The notes: a model not told the origin generated them from the letters alone. Shown: positions 34,598-43,977, counted from the first letter of the stretch. The stretch is DNA of 52,645 bases from Chloroflexi bacterium OHK40 (GCA_004367505.1 SFCB01000215.1:1-52645), one strand, 5' to 3'. Program-made: numbers and translations.

Positions 34598-36178
34598 ATG
34601 ACGAGCAGCAGCGCCGAGCGTACCACTGACTCGGGCCTCACGATAGCGCCCGTGTACCGCGCGGCCGACGCCGGCCCTCCCCAGCCCGACCCGGGGCAGT
34701 ATCCCTTCACCCGGGGGATTTACCCCACCATGTATCGTGGCCGCCTCTGGACGATGCGCCAGTACGCCGGATTCGCCAGCGCCCGCGAGAGCAATCAGCG
34801 CTATCGCTATTTGCTCCAGGCAGGCCAGACGGGTCTTTCGGTGGCCTTTGATCTACCTACCCAGCTCGGGCTCGACTCCGACGATCCTCGGGCCGAGGGC
34901 GAGGTGGGCAAGGTGGGCGTGGCGATCGATAGCCTCCGCGATATGCAGACGCTCCTCGACGGCATCCCCCTGGATCAGGTGACGACCTCGATGACGATCA
35001 ATGCCCCGGCGAGTGTGCTGCTGCTGCTCTATGAGCTGGTGGCCGAGAGCCAGGGCGTGAGCCCCGATAAGATCGGCGGCACCATTCAGAACGATATCCT
35101 CAAGGAGTACGCGGCCCGTGGCACCTTCATCTTCCCGCCTCGCCCCTCCATGCGCCTGATCACCGATACCTTCGCCTACTGCCAGGAGCGCATCCCCAAC
35201 TGGAATACGATCAGTATCAGCGGGTACCACATCCGCGAGGCCGGGGCTACGGCGGTGCAGGAGATCGCCTTTACCCTCGCCGACGGGATCGCCTATGTGG
35301 ACGCGGCGGTGCGGGCCGGGCTCGATGTGGACGCTTTCGCGCCCCGGCTCTCCTTTTTCTTTGTGGCCAACCCCAACTTTCTGGAGGAGGTGGCCAAGTT
35401 TCGCGCTGCCCGCCGGCTCTGGGCCACGATTATGAAGGAGCGCTTCGGCGCTACTAAACCTGCCAGCATGATGCTGCGCTTCCACACCCAGACATCGGGT
35501 GCCTCGCTCACTGCCCAGCAGCCGCTCAATAATGTGGTGCGCACGACGATCGAGGCCCTGGCGGCAGTGCTCGGCGGCACCCAGAGCCTGCACACGAACG
35601 CTTACGACGAGGCCCTTGGCCTGCCAACGCAGGAGTCAGCGACCCTGGCCCTGCGTACGCAGCAGATCATCGGCTTCGAGAGTGGCGTGGCCGATACCGC
35701 CGACCCGCTCGCCGGGTCCTATGTGGTGGAGGCGCTTACGAATGAGCTTGAGCGCCGTGCCCGCGATCTGATCGCCGAGATCGACGCGATGGGTGGGGCA
35801 GTGGCCGCCGTCGAAAACGGCTGGGTCCAGGAGCAGATCGCCGACTCGGCTTATGCCTTCCAGCAGGCCATCGAGTCGGGTGAGCGGATCGTCGTTGGCG
35901 TGAACCGCTTCGCCGAGGCTGGTACGGCGCCGCCGCCGATCTTCAAGCCCAACGAGGCTGTGGCCCGCGAGCAGGCCGAGGCGCTGGCCCGCCTTCGCGC
36001 CGAGCGCGATGGTGCGGCGGTGCAGGCGGCGCTGGCCACGTTGCGCGAGGCCGCCACGGGTACGGCCAATGTGCTGCCCCCCATGCGCGAGGCTCTGCGC
36101 CGCTACGCTACGATCGGCGAGGTGTGTGGGGTGCTTCGCGAGGTGTGGGGCGAGTACCGGCCTGAGGTGCGCCTCTAG
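34598..36178 (+). CDS. Methylmalonyl-CoA mutase large (alpha/catalytic) subunit
   Basis: 526 aa. Only the TIM-barrel substrate domain is present: [16 protein letters not shown] (Tyr46 equivalent to the active-site Tyr), [29 protein letters not shown] (His211) and the [18 protein letters not shown] block. The C-terminal cobalamin-binding domain of fused mutases (DxHxxG) is missing, so a separate small subunit must exist elsewhere. It interconverts methylmalonyl-CoA and succinyl-CoA, a step of propionyl-CoA metabolism and the 3-hydroxypropionate bi-cycle of Chloroflexus relatives. No meaB or epimerase gene is adjacent. Isobutyryl-CoA or ethylmalonyl-CoA mutase are closely related alternatives. 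Confidence 0.9.
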   Translation: MTSSSAERTTDSGLTIAPVYRAADAGPPQPDPGQYPFTRGIYPTMYRGRLWTMRQYAGFASARESNQRYRYLLQAGQTGLSVAFDLPTQLGLDSDDPRAEGEVGKVGVAIDSLRDMQTLLDGIPLDQVTTSMTINAPASVLLLLYELVAESQGVSPDKIGGTIQNDILKEYAARGTFIFPPRPSMRLITDTFAYCQERIPNWNTISISGYHIREAGATAVQEIAFTLADGIAYVDAAVRAGLDVDAFAPRLSFFFVANPNFLEEVAKFRAARRLWATIMKERFGATKPASMMLRFHTQTSGASLTAQQPLNNVVRTTIEALAAVLGGTQSLHTNAYDEALGLPTQESATLALRTQQIIGFESGVADTADPLAGSYVVEALTNELERRARDLIAEIDAMGGAVAAVENGWVQEQIADSAYAFQQAIESGERIVVGVNRFAEAGTAPPPIFKPNEAVAREQAEALARLRAERDGAAVQAALATLREAATGTANVLPPMREALRRYATIGEVCGVLREVWGEYRPEVRL

Positions 36179-36192
36179 CGCAAGGCCCAGCA

Positions 36193-36232
36193 CTGGAGCG
36201 CTGCGAGTTGATGGGGTTCTGATGCGCTCCAG
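36193..36232. terminator. Hairpin between convergent genes
   Basis: CTGGAGCG (36193-36200) and CGCTCCAG (36225-36232) form a perfect 8-bp stem with a 24-nt loop, 15 bp after the mutase stop. Confidence 0.4.
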
Positions 36233-36323
36233 CCTGCTATAGCCCGCTCCGGGGCACCCCTGCCCGGCGGCCTCATCGGCTGGCGGGCCGACCCGTGGCG
36301 CCTGCCGGCGGCGCGTTGCGGGC

Positions 36324-37238
36324 TCAGACTCGCGGCTCGTCGTCGCCGGGGGGCTGGCTGGTGGCCGCGTCGCCGCGACCCAGCAGGGCGGCCACGCTCT
36401 CGGCGGTGAGTTGGAGCGCCACGCGGCCCTCGGTGATAATCCGATCCATCACGGTGGGGTCCCGCTGCTCAACGGGCAGGGCGCTCACGAAGTGTTGCAG
36501 CACCTCGCTGCGCGCGGCAATCAGGTCGTCCCAGCTGGCTTGCGGGTTGCTGCGACGCAGGTCGGCCAGGTGCAGTTCGGCGAACTCGCGCAGCCTGGGG
36601 GCGGTGTCGTCGGTGAGTTGGGCCGCGGCGCCGGCGAGGTAGTAGGTAGGGGCGGTGGCGCCGGGGGCAGTGTCGGCCGGCACCAGGTGGCCGACCACCA
36701 CCTCGCCCACGGCGAGACGCCTGGAGGCTCCGTAGTCGGCCACCGCGAAGCTCGCCTCGGTGAGCAGATCGCGCAGTGTTACGCCCTGGCCCTTACGCAC
36801 GGCATCGACGACATACGCCCGCAAGCGCACGTCGCGCCACTGGTCGAGCAGCCGGCGCTCGTAAGGGTCGGCCATAACCGCATCCGGGTTGGCGGCGAGT
36901 TCCTCCACGAGGGTCTGGCCCTCGGGGCCGCGCACATCGAAGGCGAACCAGGTCAGAAAGCGCTCGGCGCCCCGGTCCTCCAGGCTATCGAGCTCGCCGA
37001 GTTGTTCGGCGGGGTACTTGCCCTGCCAGAAGCGCTCGAAGGCCTCGGGGAGTTGCTCGGCGCGGCTCTGGGCGGCGGTGATAATTTTGGGCAGCAGCGT
37101 ATCCTGGGCCTGGCGCAGGAGCAATTGCTCCGAGCGGGCCGCCTCCTCAAGCCGCAGGTGGCAGTCCTTGTACTTCTTGCCGGAGCCGCAATGGCACGGG
37201 TCGTTGCGGCCGAGTTTCTTCGAGGGGGGAGCTTTCAT
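36324..37238 (-). CDS. SEC-C motif protein
   Basis: 304 aa. The N-terminus carries a SEC-C zinc motif, GRNDPCHCGSGKKYKDCH (residues 10-27, ligands Cys15, Cys17, Cys26, His27), like the SecA C-terminus. The rest is Glu/Arg-rich and helical, with no catalytic motif that I recognise. It starts 27 bp after the stop of the GT2 gene on the same strand and is probably cotranscribed. Function unknown; SEC-C tails usually bind proteins such as SecB or ribosomes. Confidence 0.82.
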   Translation of the reverse strand: MKAPPSKKLGRNDPCHCGSGKKYKDCHLRLEEAARSEQLLLRQAQDTLLPKIITAAQSRAEQLPEAFERFWQGKYPAEQLGELDSLEDRGAERFLTWFAFDVRGPEGQTLVEELAANPDAVMADPYERRLLDQWRDVRLRAYVVDAVRKGQGVTLRDLLTEASFAVADYGASRRLAVGEVVVGHLVPADTAPGATAPTYYLAGAAAQLTDDTAPRLREFAELHLADLRRSNPQASWDDLIAARSEVLQHFVSALPVEQRDPTVMDRIITEGRVALQLTAESVAALLGRGDAATSQPPGDDEPRV

Positions 37239-37265
37239 GGGGGTGATGATGTCCTGGTCCAGCCC

Positions 37266-37988
37266 TCACCGCGCCACTTCTTCGGCCGGGGTGGGTTGCG
37301 CGTGCGCGTGGCGCGGCCGGACAACGCGGCGGCGGAAGAGAAACCAGAGGTTGTGGAAGCCATCGCGCCAGGTGTAGAGCTTCGTCTCGCCGATGCGCTC
37401 GTAGTAGTCGATGTGAAACTCACCGAAGCGCAGGCCGGGCGCCTGGAGCGCCTCGATCTTGATCTCCTCGGAGAAGGCCATCCCTGGCTGGGAGGGGCGG
37501 ATGGCGCGCAAACACTCGCGGCGGAACACCCACATGCCCGACTGGGAGTCGGCGATCCAGCGCAGATAAAGGGCGCGGAAGGCGTAGGTGAGCACCTTAT
37601 TGCCGAGCACATTGCGCCCGCGCATGGCGCGCTTGTCGCGCAGGGGGAAGCGCGAAGCGGAGACGAAGTCGAGCCGCTGCTCAATCAGGTGATCGACGAT
37701 CGGGGCGATCGCCTGGGAGGGATAGGTGCCGTCGCCGTCCACGGTGGCGATGATATCCCCGGTGGCGGCGGGGAGACCGGCCTGGTAGGCGTTCCCATAG
37801 CCCTTGCGGCCCTCGAAGATCACGCGGGCGCCGAGCTCCTCGGCAACGCGGGCCGTCGCGTCGGTGGAGTTGTTGTCTACCACTACGACTTCGTCGACGT
37901 AGGGCGGCATGGCCTCCAGGACGTGCCGCAAGCCGTGCTCTTCGTTGAAGCAGGGGATCACGACGGAGATCCGCAGGTCTCGATACAC
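37266..37988 (-). CDS. Glycosyltransferase family 2 (polyprenyl-phosphate sugar synthase-like)
   Basis: 240 aa. The GT-A nucleotide-sugar fold is clear: ISVVIPCFNEEHGL at the start, VVVDNNSTDAT, then the metal-binding VDGDGTYP. It lacks the C-terminal membrane helices of ArnC-like enzymes and is closest to DPM1-type synthases that load a sugar onto polyprenyl phosphate. The start is GTG at 37988 with a strong GGAAGGAGGG site. It is divergent from a GT39-like membrane transferase, which would use polyprenyl-phosphate sugars, so the two may work together. Sugar unknown. Confidence 0.88.
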   Translation of the reverse strand: MYRDLRISVVIPCFNEEHGLRHVLEAMPPYVDEVVVVDNNSTDATARVAEELGARVIFEGRKGYGNAYQAGLPAATGDIIATVDGDGTYPSQAIAPIVDHLIEQRLDFVSASRFPLRDKRAMRGRNVLGNKVLTYAFRALYLRWIADSQSGMWVFRRECLRAIRPSQPGMAFSEEIKIEALQAPGLRFGEFHIDYYERIGETKLYTWRDGFHNLWFLFRRRVVRPRHAHAQPTPAEEVAR

Positions 37989-38083
37989 CCTTACCCTCCT
38001 TCCGGGCCGCAGCGTGGCGGCCGGTTGTATGGCGGCGATTGTACCACGGGTTCCCGTTGGACGCTGCTGCCGCTGTGCAGTGC

Positions 38084-38089
38084 TATAAT
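38084..38089 (+). promoter_or_regulatory. -10 element implying a leaderless transcript
   Basis: Perfect TATAAT ending 9 bp before the ATG at 38099. Transcription would start at 38096-38099, so the mRNA would have almost no leader; no ribosome site is present. The -35 is weak. Confidence 0.5.
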
Positions 38090-38098
38090 CCCCGCCGT

Positions 38099-40075
38099 AT
38101 GCGCCCGCTTCACACACCGCTGCCGCTGGCCCTGTTGCTGCTCCTGGCCGGGATCTTCCTGCTCAGCACGGGGGGCCACACCTATGCCTCCGATGAGGAG
38201 CAGATGCTCGCCGTGGCGGAGGGCCTGGCGACCGGGCGTGGGTTCAACCTGGCTGGCCTCGGGCAGCCGCCGCGCTACTCGAATTATGGCCCCGGCCAGC
38301 CTATCGTAGCGCTCCCGCTCTACGTCGCTGGCCGCGCGCTCGCCGCCGCCTTTCCTCCGGAGGGCGCCGCCCTGCTCATCCGCGCCGCCGTCTCCTGGCT
38401 CAACCCACTCGTCACCGCCGCCACCGGGAGCCTCATTGCGCTGGCGGCGCTGCGGCTGGGCTACACGCGCCGGGCCGCCGCCGCAACGGCGCTCATCTAT
38501 GGGCTCGCTACCTTCGCCTGGCCCCACAGCAAGACCTTTTTCGCCGAGCCGCTGGCGGCTATGCTCACCTTCGCGAGCGTGGTGGTCGTTCTGGGGGTGT
38601 CGCGCTTCGATTCGCCCCGCACGCTCATGGCCCTGTTCGGCTCCGGATTGCTCGCCGCGCTGGCCTGCGCCGTGAAACTCCAGGCTGGCCTGGCCCTGCC
38701 CTTCCTCGGCCTGTGGGTGCTCTGGCGGGCTGCTGGGCGGCCCGGGATGCTGGGACGGCTCGCGCCTGCATTCGCCTGGGGCCTCGGCGCGCTGCTCGGC
38801 CTCGGGCTCCTTGGCGCCTACCAGTGGGCGCTCTTCGGGAGCCCCCTGCGCAGTGGTTACGGCGGCGCTGGTGGCGTCTTCGCCGGTAGCCTGGCCGAGG
38901 GGCTCTACGGCCTGACACTCAGCCCCGGCAAGGGCCTGATCTGGTACGCGCCGCCCCTGGCGCTCCTCCCGGCTGGTCTGGCGCTGCTCGGGCGCCGCGA
39001 TCGGGGTGTGGCCCTGCTCTGCGGATCGCTTGCTAGTGCCACTGTGCTGCTCTACACCCGCGTCATCTTCTGGCACGGCGATGGCGCCTGGGGACCCCGC
39101 TACCTGAACATGGCCCTGCCCTTGATGGTTTTGCCCCTCGTGGCGCTGATCGACGCTGGCCTGGCGCCACGGCCTGGCGCCGGCCGCGCGGCGGCCCGGC
39201 TGGCGCTGACGCTCACGCTGCTGCTTGCCATCCCGGTGCAACTCGGCGGCGTGTTGATCAATCTCAACGCGTACCTCGGCGTCCAGCGTGATGCTGGCCG
39301 GCGCTATTTTGAGCCGTCGCAGTCGCCGATTGTCGGCCACCTGCGGCTTGCCTGGCGCCAGTTCGCCCACAGTTACGCCCTGCGTGTGGCCCCCGGCACT
39401 CTGGCGCTTGCCCAGGGTTTTAGCTACAGCGAGGGCGATCGCGCGAGCGCCGACCCGCAGCAGGCCCAGTTGCCCCGCTGGACGGAGCCCCGGGCGCGGC
39501 TCGATCTGCGCCCGCCGCCGGGCGCGCGCTCGCTGTGGGTTGCGCTACGCCTCAGCGGCTGCCTCCCCGCCCCCCTGCCGCCGGCAGAGGTGGCGCTCAC
39601 GCGCGGGGCCGGGCAACTCACGCGCGAGGCCCCGTGCCCGCCCCGGGCCTACCGGTTGCTGCTGCCACCCGAGCGGGCCACGCTCACGCTCAGTAGCCCG
39701 GGCTGGCAGCCAGCAGAGGCCGGGATCGCCCGCGATGGACCCCTCGGGCTCTACCTGACCGAAGCGCGAGCCTGGACCGATGAGGCGCCGCTCACGCTCG
39801 TCGGGCGGCTGGTCCCCATTCCCCCTGCACCAGCGGGGCCCGTAGCCCTACGCCAGTGGTCGAGCGACTACCGCTACGGCCACTGGGATCTCTGGGCCTG
39901 GTACCTGGCCCACAGCGGTCTGCCCGCCGCTCCCTCCTGGACGCTGGCGCTCGGCTGGGCCGGGGTGGGCCTGGCGCTGGCGCTGACGGGGGGGCTGGCA
40001 GTGCGGGGCCACCTCCACCACGCCGACGCCGTGGCGGCGGACGCCGAGCACCCGCTTGAACAGGGTTCGATATGA
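38099..40075 (+). CDS. Polytopic membrane glycosyltransferase (GT39/ArnT-like)
   Basis: 658 aa. About ten transmembrane helices fill the first 420 residues. The early luminal loop TYASDEEQML contains acidic residues as in GT-C enzymes, and WHGDGAWGPRYLNMALP matches a block common in prokaryotic GT39-like proteins. The last 230 residues form a soluble, probably extracytoplasmic domain, with one helix near the C-terminus (about 625-645). The ATG at 38099 has no ribosome site; a TATAAT just upstream suggests leaderless translation. It overlaps the next GT2 gene by ATGA. Probable transfer of a lipid-linked sugar to a cell-surface acceptor; donor and acceptor unknown. Confidence 0.82.
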   Translation: MRPLHTPLPLALLLLLAGIFLLSTGGHTYASDEEQMLAVAEGLATGRGFNLAGLGQPPRYSNYGPGQPIVALPLYVAGRALAAAFPPEGAALLIRAAVSWLNPLVTAATGSLIALAALRLGYTRRAAAATALIYGLATFAWPHSKTFFAEPLAAMLTFASVVVVLGVSRFDSPRTLMALFGSGLLAALACAVKLQAGLALPFLGLWVLWRAAGRPGMLGRLAPAFAWGLGALLGLGLLGAYQWALFGSPLRSGYGGAGGVFAGSLAEGLYGLTLSPGKGLIWYAPPLALLPAGLALLGRRDRGVALLCGSLASATVLLYTRVIFWHGDGAWGPRYLNMALPLMVLPLVALIDAGLAPRPGAGRAAARLALTLTLLLAIPVQLGGVLINLNAYLGVQRDAGRRYFEPSQSPIVGHLRLAWRQFAHSYALRVAPGTLALAQGFSYSEGDRASADPQQAQLPRWTEPRARLDLRPPPGARSLWVALRLSGCLPAPLPPAEVALTRGAGQLTREAPCPPRAYRLLLPPERATLTLSSPGWQPAEAGIARDGPLGLYLTEARAWTDEAPLTLVGRLVPIPPAPAGPVALRQWSSDYRYGHWDLWAWYLAHSGLPAAPSWTLALGWAGVGLALALTGGLAVRGHLHHADAVAADAEHPLEQGSI

Positions 40076-41067
40076 CACCCGCCATCTCGCTCGTCTGCAC
40101 CGTGCGCGACGAGGCCGACAATATCGCCGCGCTGCTCGAGTCGATGCTGGCCCAGACGCGCCCGCCCGACGAGATTGTGGTGAACGACTGTATGAGCCGC
40201 GACGCCACGCCGGCGATTGTAGGGGCCTACGCCGCGCGCGATCCGCGCATTCGCCTGGTAGCAGGCGGCCAGAACATCTCCTCGGGCCGCAACAACGCCG
40301 TGCGCGCGGCGCGCGGCCAGATCATCGCCTGCACCGATGCGGGCCTCACCCTTGAACCCGGCTGGCTGGCCGCAATCGTCGCGCCGATCGAAGCGGGCAA
40401 TGCCGACCTGGTGGGTGGATTCTTCACGCCCGCGCCGCAGAGCCTCTTTGAGCTAACGCTCGGCGCCGTCAACTACCCGGAGGCGCGCGACGTCGATCCG
40501 GCGCGCTTTCTGCCCTTCGGCAAGTCGATGGCCTTCCGCCGTGAGCTCTGGGAGCGGGTGGGCGGCTTTCCCGAGTGGCTGAGCCACTGTGAAGATCTGG
40601 TGTTCGACCTGGCGGCGGAGCGGCTGGGCTATCGCCGGGCATTCGCCCCCGGGGCGGTAGTGCGGTTTCGCCCCCGGAGCTCGCTCCGCGCCTTTGCGCG
40701 GCAGTACTACCTCTACGCTCGTGGCGACGGCCTGGCGGGCCTCTGGCCGCGCCGGCATGCTGCCCGCTACGCGGCCTACGCGGCACTGCTCGGGCTCCTG
40801 GCTGGCGCGGCGCGCTGGCCCTGGGCACGGCTGCCCGCCAGCGCGCTGATCGGCCTGGGAGCCGCCGCCTACACCCGCGCGCCCTACCGCCGGCTCTGGC
40901 CCCGCCTGCGCGGGCGGCCCGCCGCCGAGCGCCTGGCCGCCCTGGGCCTCGTGCCGCTCATCCGGCTCGTCGGCGATGTGGCCAAGATGATCGGGTATCC
41001 CGTTGGGGTTGCCAGGCGCGCGCGCATGCGCGGCCGCTCGGTGCATCCTGGTGGGTCGCCACGGTGA
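40072..41067 (+). CDS. Glycosyltransferase family 2, membrane-associated
   Basis: 331 aa. N-terminal GT-A domain: ISLVCTVRDEADNI, PDEIVVNDCMSRDATP, SSGRNNAVRAARG and the DxD-equivalent CTDAG. The acceptor/base region is GGFPEWLSHCEDLVFDL, with ED in the usual place. One or two hydrophobic helices near residues 230-265 probably anchor it. The start overlaps the stop of the membrane transferase (ATGA), so the two are translationally coupled and should act in one surface-glycan pathway. Product unknown. Confidence 0.87.
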   Translation: MTPAISLVCTVRDEADNIAALLESMLAQTRPPDEIVVNDCMSRDATPAIVGAYAARDPRIRLVAGGQNISSGRNNAVRAARGQIIACTDAGLTLEPGWLAAIVAPIEAGNADLVGGFFTPAPQSLFELTLGAVNYPEARDVDPARFLPFGKSMAFRRELWERVGGFPEWLSHCEDLVFDLAAERLGYRRAFAPGAVVRFRPRSSLRAFARQYYLYARGDGLAGLWPRRHAARYAAYAALLGLLAGAARWPWARLPASALIGLGAAAYTRAPYRRLWPRLRGRPAAERLAALGLVPLIRLVGDVAKMIGYPVGVARRARMRGRSVHPGGSPR

Positions 41068-41194
41068 TGTCGCTGGATCGCGATCCCGCTGCGACGCCCC
41101 ATCGGGGCGGCTTTCCCCCCGCACGATCAGTGTGCTCGCCCACTCACTGAGGTTGCCGCAGAAGGTCCGCCCCGCGCCACGCTCGATCCGCCCT

Positions 41195-41830
41195 TTACAG
41201 CCCGGCCAGGATCGCCCGCGCATGCGTGATCTCGTCCTGGTTCACGGTGTGGCCCATGCCCGGGTAGAGCTTCGCCGTCACCGTGGCGCCCATGCGGCGC
41301 AGCACGTCCTCGGTCTCAAGCACGCGCTCTCTGGGGATGTGGCTGTCCACGTCGCTGCAGCCGAGAAAGACAGGCGTGCCCGCCAGGGAGCCCGGGTAAT
41401 CCCGTGGGGTGCCTGGCGGACCGATCAGGCCGCCGCTCAGGGCTATGAGCCCGCCGTAGCGACGGGCATTCCGCGCTACGAACTCTGAGGCCAGGCAGGC
41501 CCCCTGGGAGAAGCCTAACAGCGCGATCCGCTCGGCGGGCACGCCCGTGGCCTCCACCTGGGCCACCAGGTCGCCGAGCGCGCCCAGGGCTGAGGAGAGG
41601 TACGGCTCGTTCTGCGCGATGGGCACCAGAAAGCTGTAGGGGTACCACGAGCCCGTCCGGGCCTGCGGCGCCAGGAAGGCCAGCCCGGCCATCTCGAGCT
41701 CGGGCGCCAGCGTTAGAATGCTCTCGGCCGAGGCCCCCCGCCCGTGGATCATCAGCACCACGCCACGAGCCTGGTCCAATGGTACACCCGCTGCCACCAC
41801 GGGGCCGCCCCGGTGGATCGCGTCATTCAT
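41195..41830 (-). CDS. Phospholipase/carboxylesterase-family alpha/beta hydrolase
   Basis: 211 aa, the usual length. VVLMIHGRGASAESI forms the oxyanion region; nucleophile Ser108 in GFSQGA, Asp160 or Asp162 in GCSDVDSHIP and His194 in GMGHTVN complete the triad. No signal peptide, so a cytoplasmic esterase or thioesterase. GGAG lies 8 bases upstream of the ATG at 41830; the frame to 42220 extends into the divergent promoter region and is not protein-like. Single gene. Confidence 0.88.
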   Translation of the reverse strand: MNDAIHRGGPVVAAGVPLDQARGVVLMIHGRGASAESILTLAPELEMAGLAFLAPQARTGSWYPYSFLVPIAQNEPYLSSALGALGDLVAQVEATGVPAERIALLGFSQGACLASEFVARNARRYGGLIALSGGLIGPPGTPRDYPGSLAGTPVFLGCSDVDSHIPRERVLETEDVLRRMGATVTAKLYPGMGHTVNQDEITHARAILAGL

Positions 41831-42094
41831 CCTCTCTGCTCCTCGCTGATCGCGCTGCACGCTCGTTCCACCGAACCCATTGTACGCCAGACTGTCGCGC
41901 CTGCCCACCCGGGGAGCGCGCTGGCGAGCGCAGTCGCCCCGAAACCTTTGCCGGTTGCCGGGAGCGCGCGCCTCTCGCCCACCCTGGCTTGATGCAAGCA
42001 GGAGGCCTGCGCTCCCAGGCCGCACCGGGAAACCACCATCCGGCGTGGGCTGCTCATGCCGCCGAGGGGGCAGCGTCCGTCCCGGCTCTTTGCT

Positions 42095-42112
42095 TATATG
42101 TCTGGACATATA
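42095..42112. promoter_or_regulatory. Palindromic operator overlapping the -35
   Basis: TATATGTCTGGACATATA: perfect 8-bp arms around a 2-bp centre. It covers the -35 of the promoter at 42103-42131, so bound protein would repress it. Confidence 0.55.
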
Positions 42113-42131
42113 GACAATAGAAATGTATAAT
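42103..42131 (+). promoter_or_regulatory. Sigma-70-like promoter upstream of the SpoIIAA-like gene
   Basis: TGGACA (42103-42108), 17-bp spacer, perfect TATAAT (42126-42131). Confidence 0.6.
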
Positions 42132-42337
42132 GGGCACACCGATAGCCAGAGCGCCCCATTCGCAATGGAACCCGGCCATCGTTCGGTCGCACGCGCCAGG
42201 ACGCAGCGTGCTACCCACACGAATGCCGTACGAGCAACACGGGTTCCATGACCCCACCCGGAGCCGTGGGCGCCTGGCGCTCAGGAACAACGCTCGCTCC
42301 TCGCCACCCCGTGGCGCCGCGCAGGGAAGGATCGCCG

Positions 42338-42961
42338 ATGCCGTACCAGATCGCCCGCCACAGCGACGATCTGCTCTGGGTCGTGATGGAGGGCCAGCTT
42401 GCCCTTGAGCACGCCGAACGCTACTTCTGCGAGCTCTGGGAACTGCTCGATGGCTGCCCGAGCCCGACCGACCTGCTCGTCGATGGGCGTAGCCTGGTGA
42501 GCGCCAGCCCGGCCGCGCGGCGCCGCACCGAGCAGGTAGCCCACCACCCCCACCTCGGGCACCTCGCCTTCGTTGTGAGCGAGCACCACCTGCTGCTCTT
42601 CGCGCCCTTCGTCAAGCTCGTCAGCGGGATCGGCCTCTTCGGCAACGAACACGATGCCCTCGCCTACTTGCGAACCGCCCGTAGCCTGCCCACGATCCGC
42701 GACGCGGGCCTGCCCACGTTGCCACCTCCACCGACGCCACGTACCACGCCCGCCCCAGAGCGCGCAACCGCGCCGCCCGCCCAATCCAACGGGCCGCCCC
42801 GGCCGCTCCCTCCGCCGCGCACGCCCGTCGCCAGTGGCCCGTCTACCCGGCGCCCGGCACCCGATCCGTCGGTGCGCGTGCTCCACACCCTCACCGATAT
42901 CGTTGATGGGTGGACCAGCAGCCTCCTCGGCGTCAGCCGGCGAACCGAGCGCGACAAATAG
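42338..42961 (+). CDS. SpoIIAA/STAS-like protein with proline-rich tail
   Basis: 207 aa. The first 120 residues (IARHSDDLLWVVMEGQLALEHAERYF ... TDLLVDGRSLVSASPAARRR ... FVVSEHHLLLFAPFVKL) have the alternating strand/helix pattern of SpoIIAA-like/STAS proteins; the regulatory serine of anti-anti-sigma factors is not clearly identifiable. A Pro/Thr/Ala-rich linker (about 130-185) and a short C-terminal helix follow. AGGGAAGG sits 7 bases upstream of the ATG at 42338. It is codirectional with the response regulator 209 bp downstream. A signalling or scaffolding role is likely. Confidence 0.75.
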   Translation: MPYQIARHSDDLLWVVMEGQLALEHAERYFCELWELLDGCPSPTDLLVDGRSLVSASPAARRRTEQVAHHPHLGHLAFVVSEHHLLLFAPFVKLVSGIGLFGNEHDALAYLRTARSLPTIRDAGLPTLPPPPTPRTTPAPERATAPPAQSNGPPRPLPPPRTPVASGPSTRRPAPDPSVRVLHTLTDIVDGWTSSLLGVSRRTERDK

Positions 42962-43170
42962 CCGGAGCTGCTTCGGGGCAACAGCGATCATCCCGCTTCG
43001 ATCCGGCACCCTGTGGCGAGCACGGCTATGGCCGTACGCCGGCTTTCTCCCATGGCGTCGTAGTACTATTGGCCTGGATCAATCAGGATCGGTTCCCGCT
43101 TGTGAAGAGGCATTTATCCTCGCTATGATCTCTCGCCAGAACTGAGCCTTCGTGCTGGCGCGGGTGAAGC

Positions 43171-43953
43171 ATGGACCATGGGCGGATCTTACTGGTCGAG
43201 GATGAGCCGATCACGCGGGTGATGCTGGAGGCGCGGCTGCGAGCGGCTGGGCACCGGGTGGTGGCAGTCGATAGTGGCGAGGCGGCCCTGGCGCAGCTCG
43301 ACGCCGGTTCGATCGACCTGTTGATCACCGACCTGCACCTCGGCATGCTTGATGGCGTTGCGCTGATGGCCCACGCCCGCGATCTGGACCCCGAGCTTCC
43401 GCTGATCGTGCTTACCGGCGTCGCGACACTGGACTCCGCCATTGCTGCGGTGGAGCACGGCGCCAGCGCCTATATTCGCAAGCCGGTGGCGCCTGGTGCG
43501 CTTGAGAGCCGCGTGACTGCCGTGCTCGCGCGCCGCCAGCGCCAGCAGGAACAGTCGGCTACCCTGCGCCGGCTCGGATCCGCCCTGTTACAGCTCGCCG
43601 AGCCGCCCAGGCCGGGCTATACTGGCGCATCCCCGGTCCCGCCGATCATCCGGATGGGAATGCTACAGGTCGATCCGCGCAGCCGCCAGGCCTCGTTGAG
43701 CGGGCAGGCGCTCACCCTCTCGCAAGGTGAGTTTATGCTCCTGCTCTATCTTGCTGAGCGCGGCAACGAAGTGGTCTCCGCTGAGCGGATCGCCCTCGAT
43801 GTGCTCAATTACCACTGTAGCGCGGACGAAGCCCGCGAGCTCGTGAAGGCCCGGGTGCATCGGTTGCGCCAGAAGCTGGAGCCCGATCCGCGCTCCCCGC
43901 GTTTCCTCATCAGCGTGCGCGGCGCCGGCTACATGCTTACCGGCGGTGAGTAG
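43171..43953 (+). CDS. OmpR/PhoB-family response regulator
   Basis: 260 aa. Receiver domain: LLVEDE (acidic pair near 10-12), phosphoacceptor Asp54 in LLITDLHLG, Thr82 in VLTG, Lys104 in IRKPV. A linker (about 120-150) leads to a C-terminal winged helix with LTLSQGEFMLLLYLAERGNEVVS and ARVHRLRQKLEPDPRSPRFLISVRGAGYML. No sensor kinase is next to it; partners could be the PAS kinase at 50949-52424 or the hybrid kinase at 11389. It may regulate the palindrome-controlled promoter just downstream, but that is a guess. Confidence 0.93.
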   Translation: MDHGRILLVEDEPITRVMLEARLRAAGHRVVAVDSGEAALAQLDAGSIDLLITDLHLGMLDGVALMAHARDLDPELPLIVLTGVATLDSAIAAVEHGASAYIRKPVAPGALESRVTAVLARRQRQQEQSATLRRLGSALLQLAEPPRPGYTGASPVPPIIRMGMLQVDPRSRQASLSGQALTLSQGEFMLLLYLAERGNEVVSAERIALDVLNYHCSADEARELVKARVHRLRQKLEPDPRSPRFLISVRGAGYMLTGGE

Positions 43954-43977
43954 CCAGCGCGCGATCGAGCTTACGAA

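Larger units (their letters stand above)
41831..42337. other. Divergent intergenic region with a regulated promoter
   Basis: 507 bp without a supportable gene. It is less GC-rich around 42085-42135, where a promoter with an overlapping palindrome sits. The remaining 200 bp upstream of the SpoIIAA-like gene would be a long leader; no known riboswitch recognised. A short frame starting at 42130 overlaps the -10 and is not convincing. Confidence 0.5.

Noticed and set aside
42130-42408. Small gene starting at 42130
   Set aside because: Its ATG overlaps the TATAAT of a promoter, it lacks a ribosome site and it runs into the SpoIIAA-like gene in another frame.
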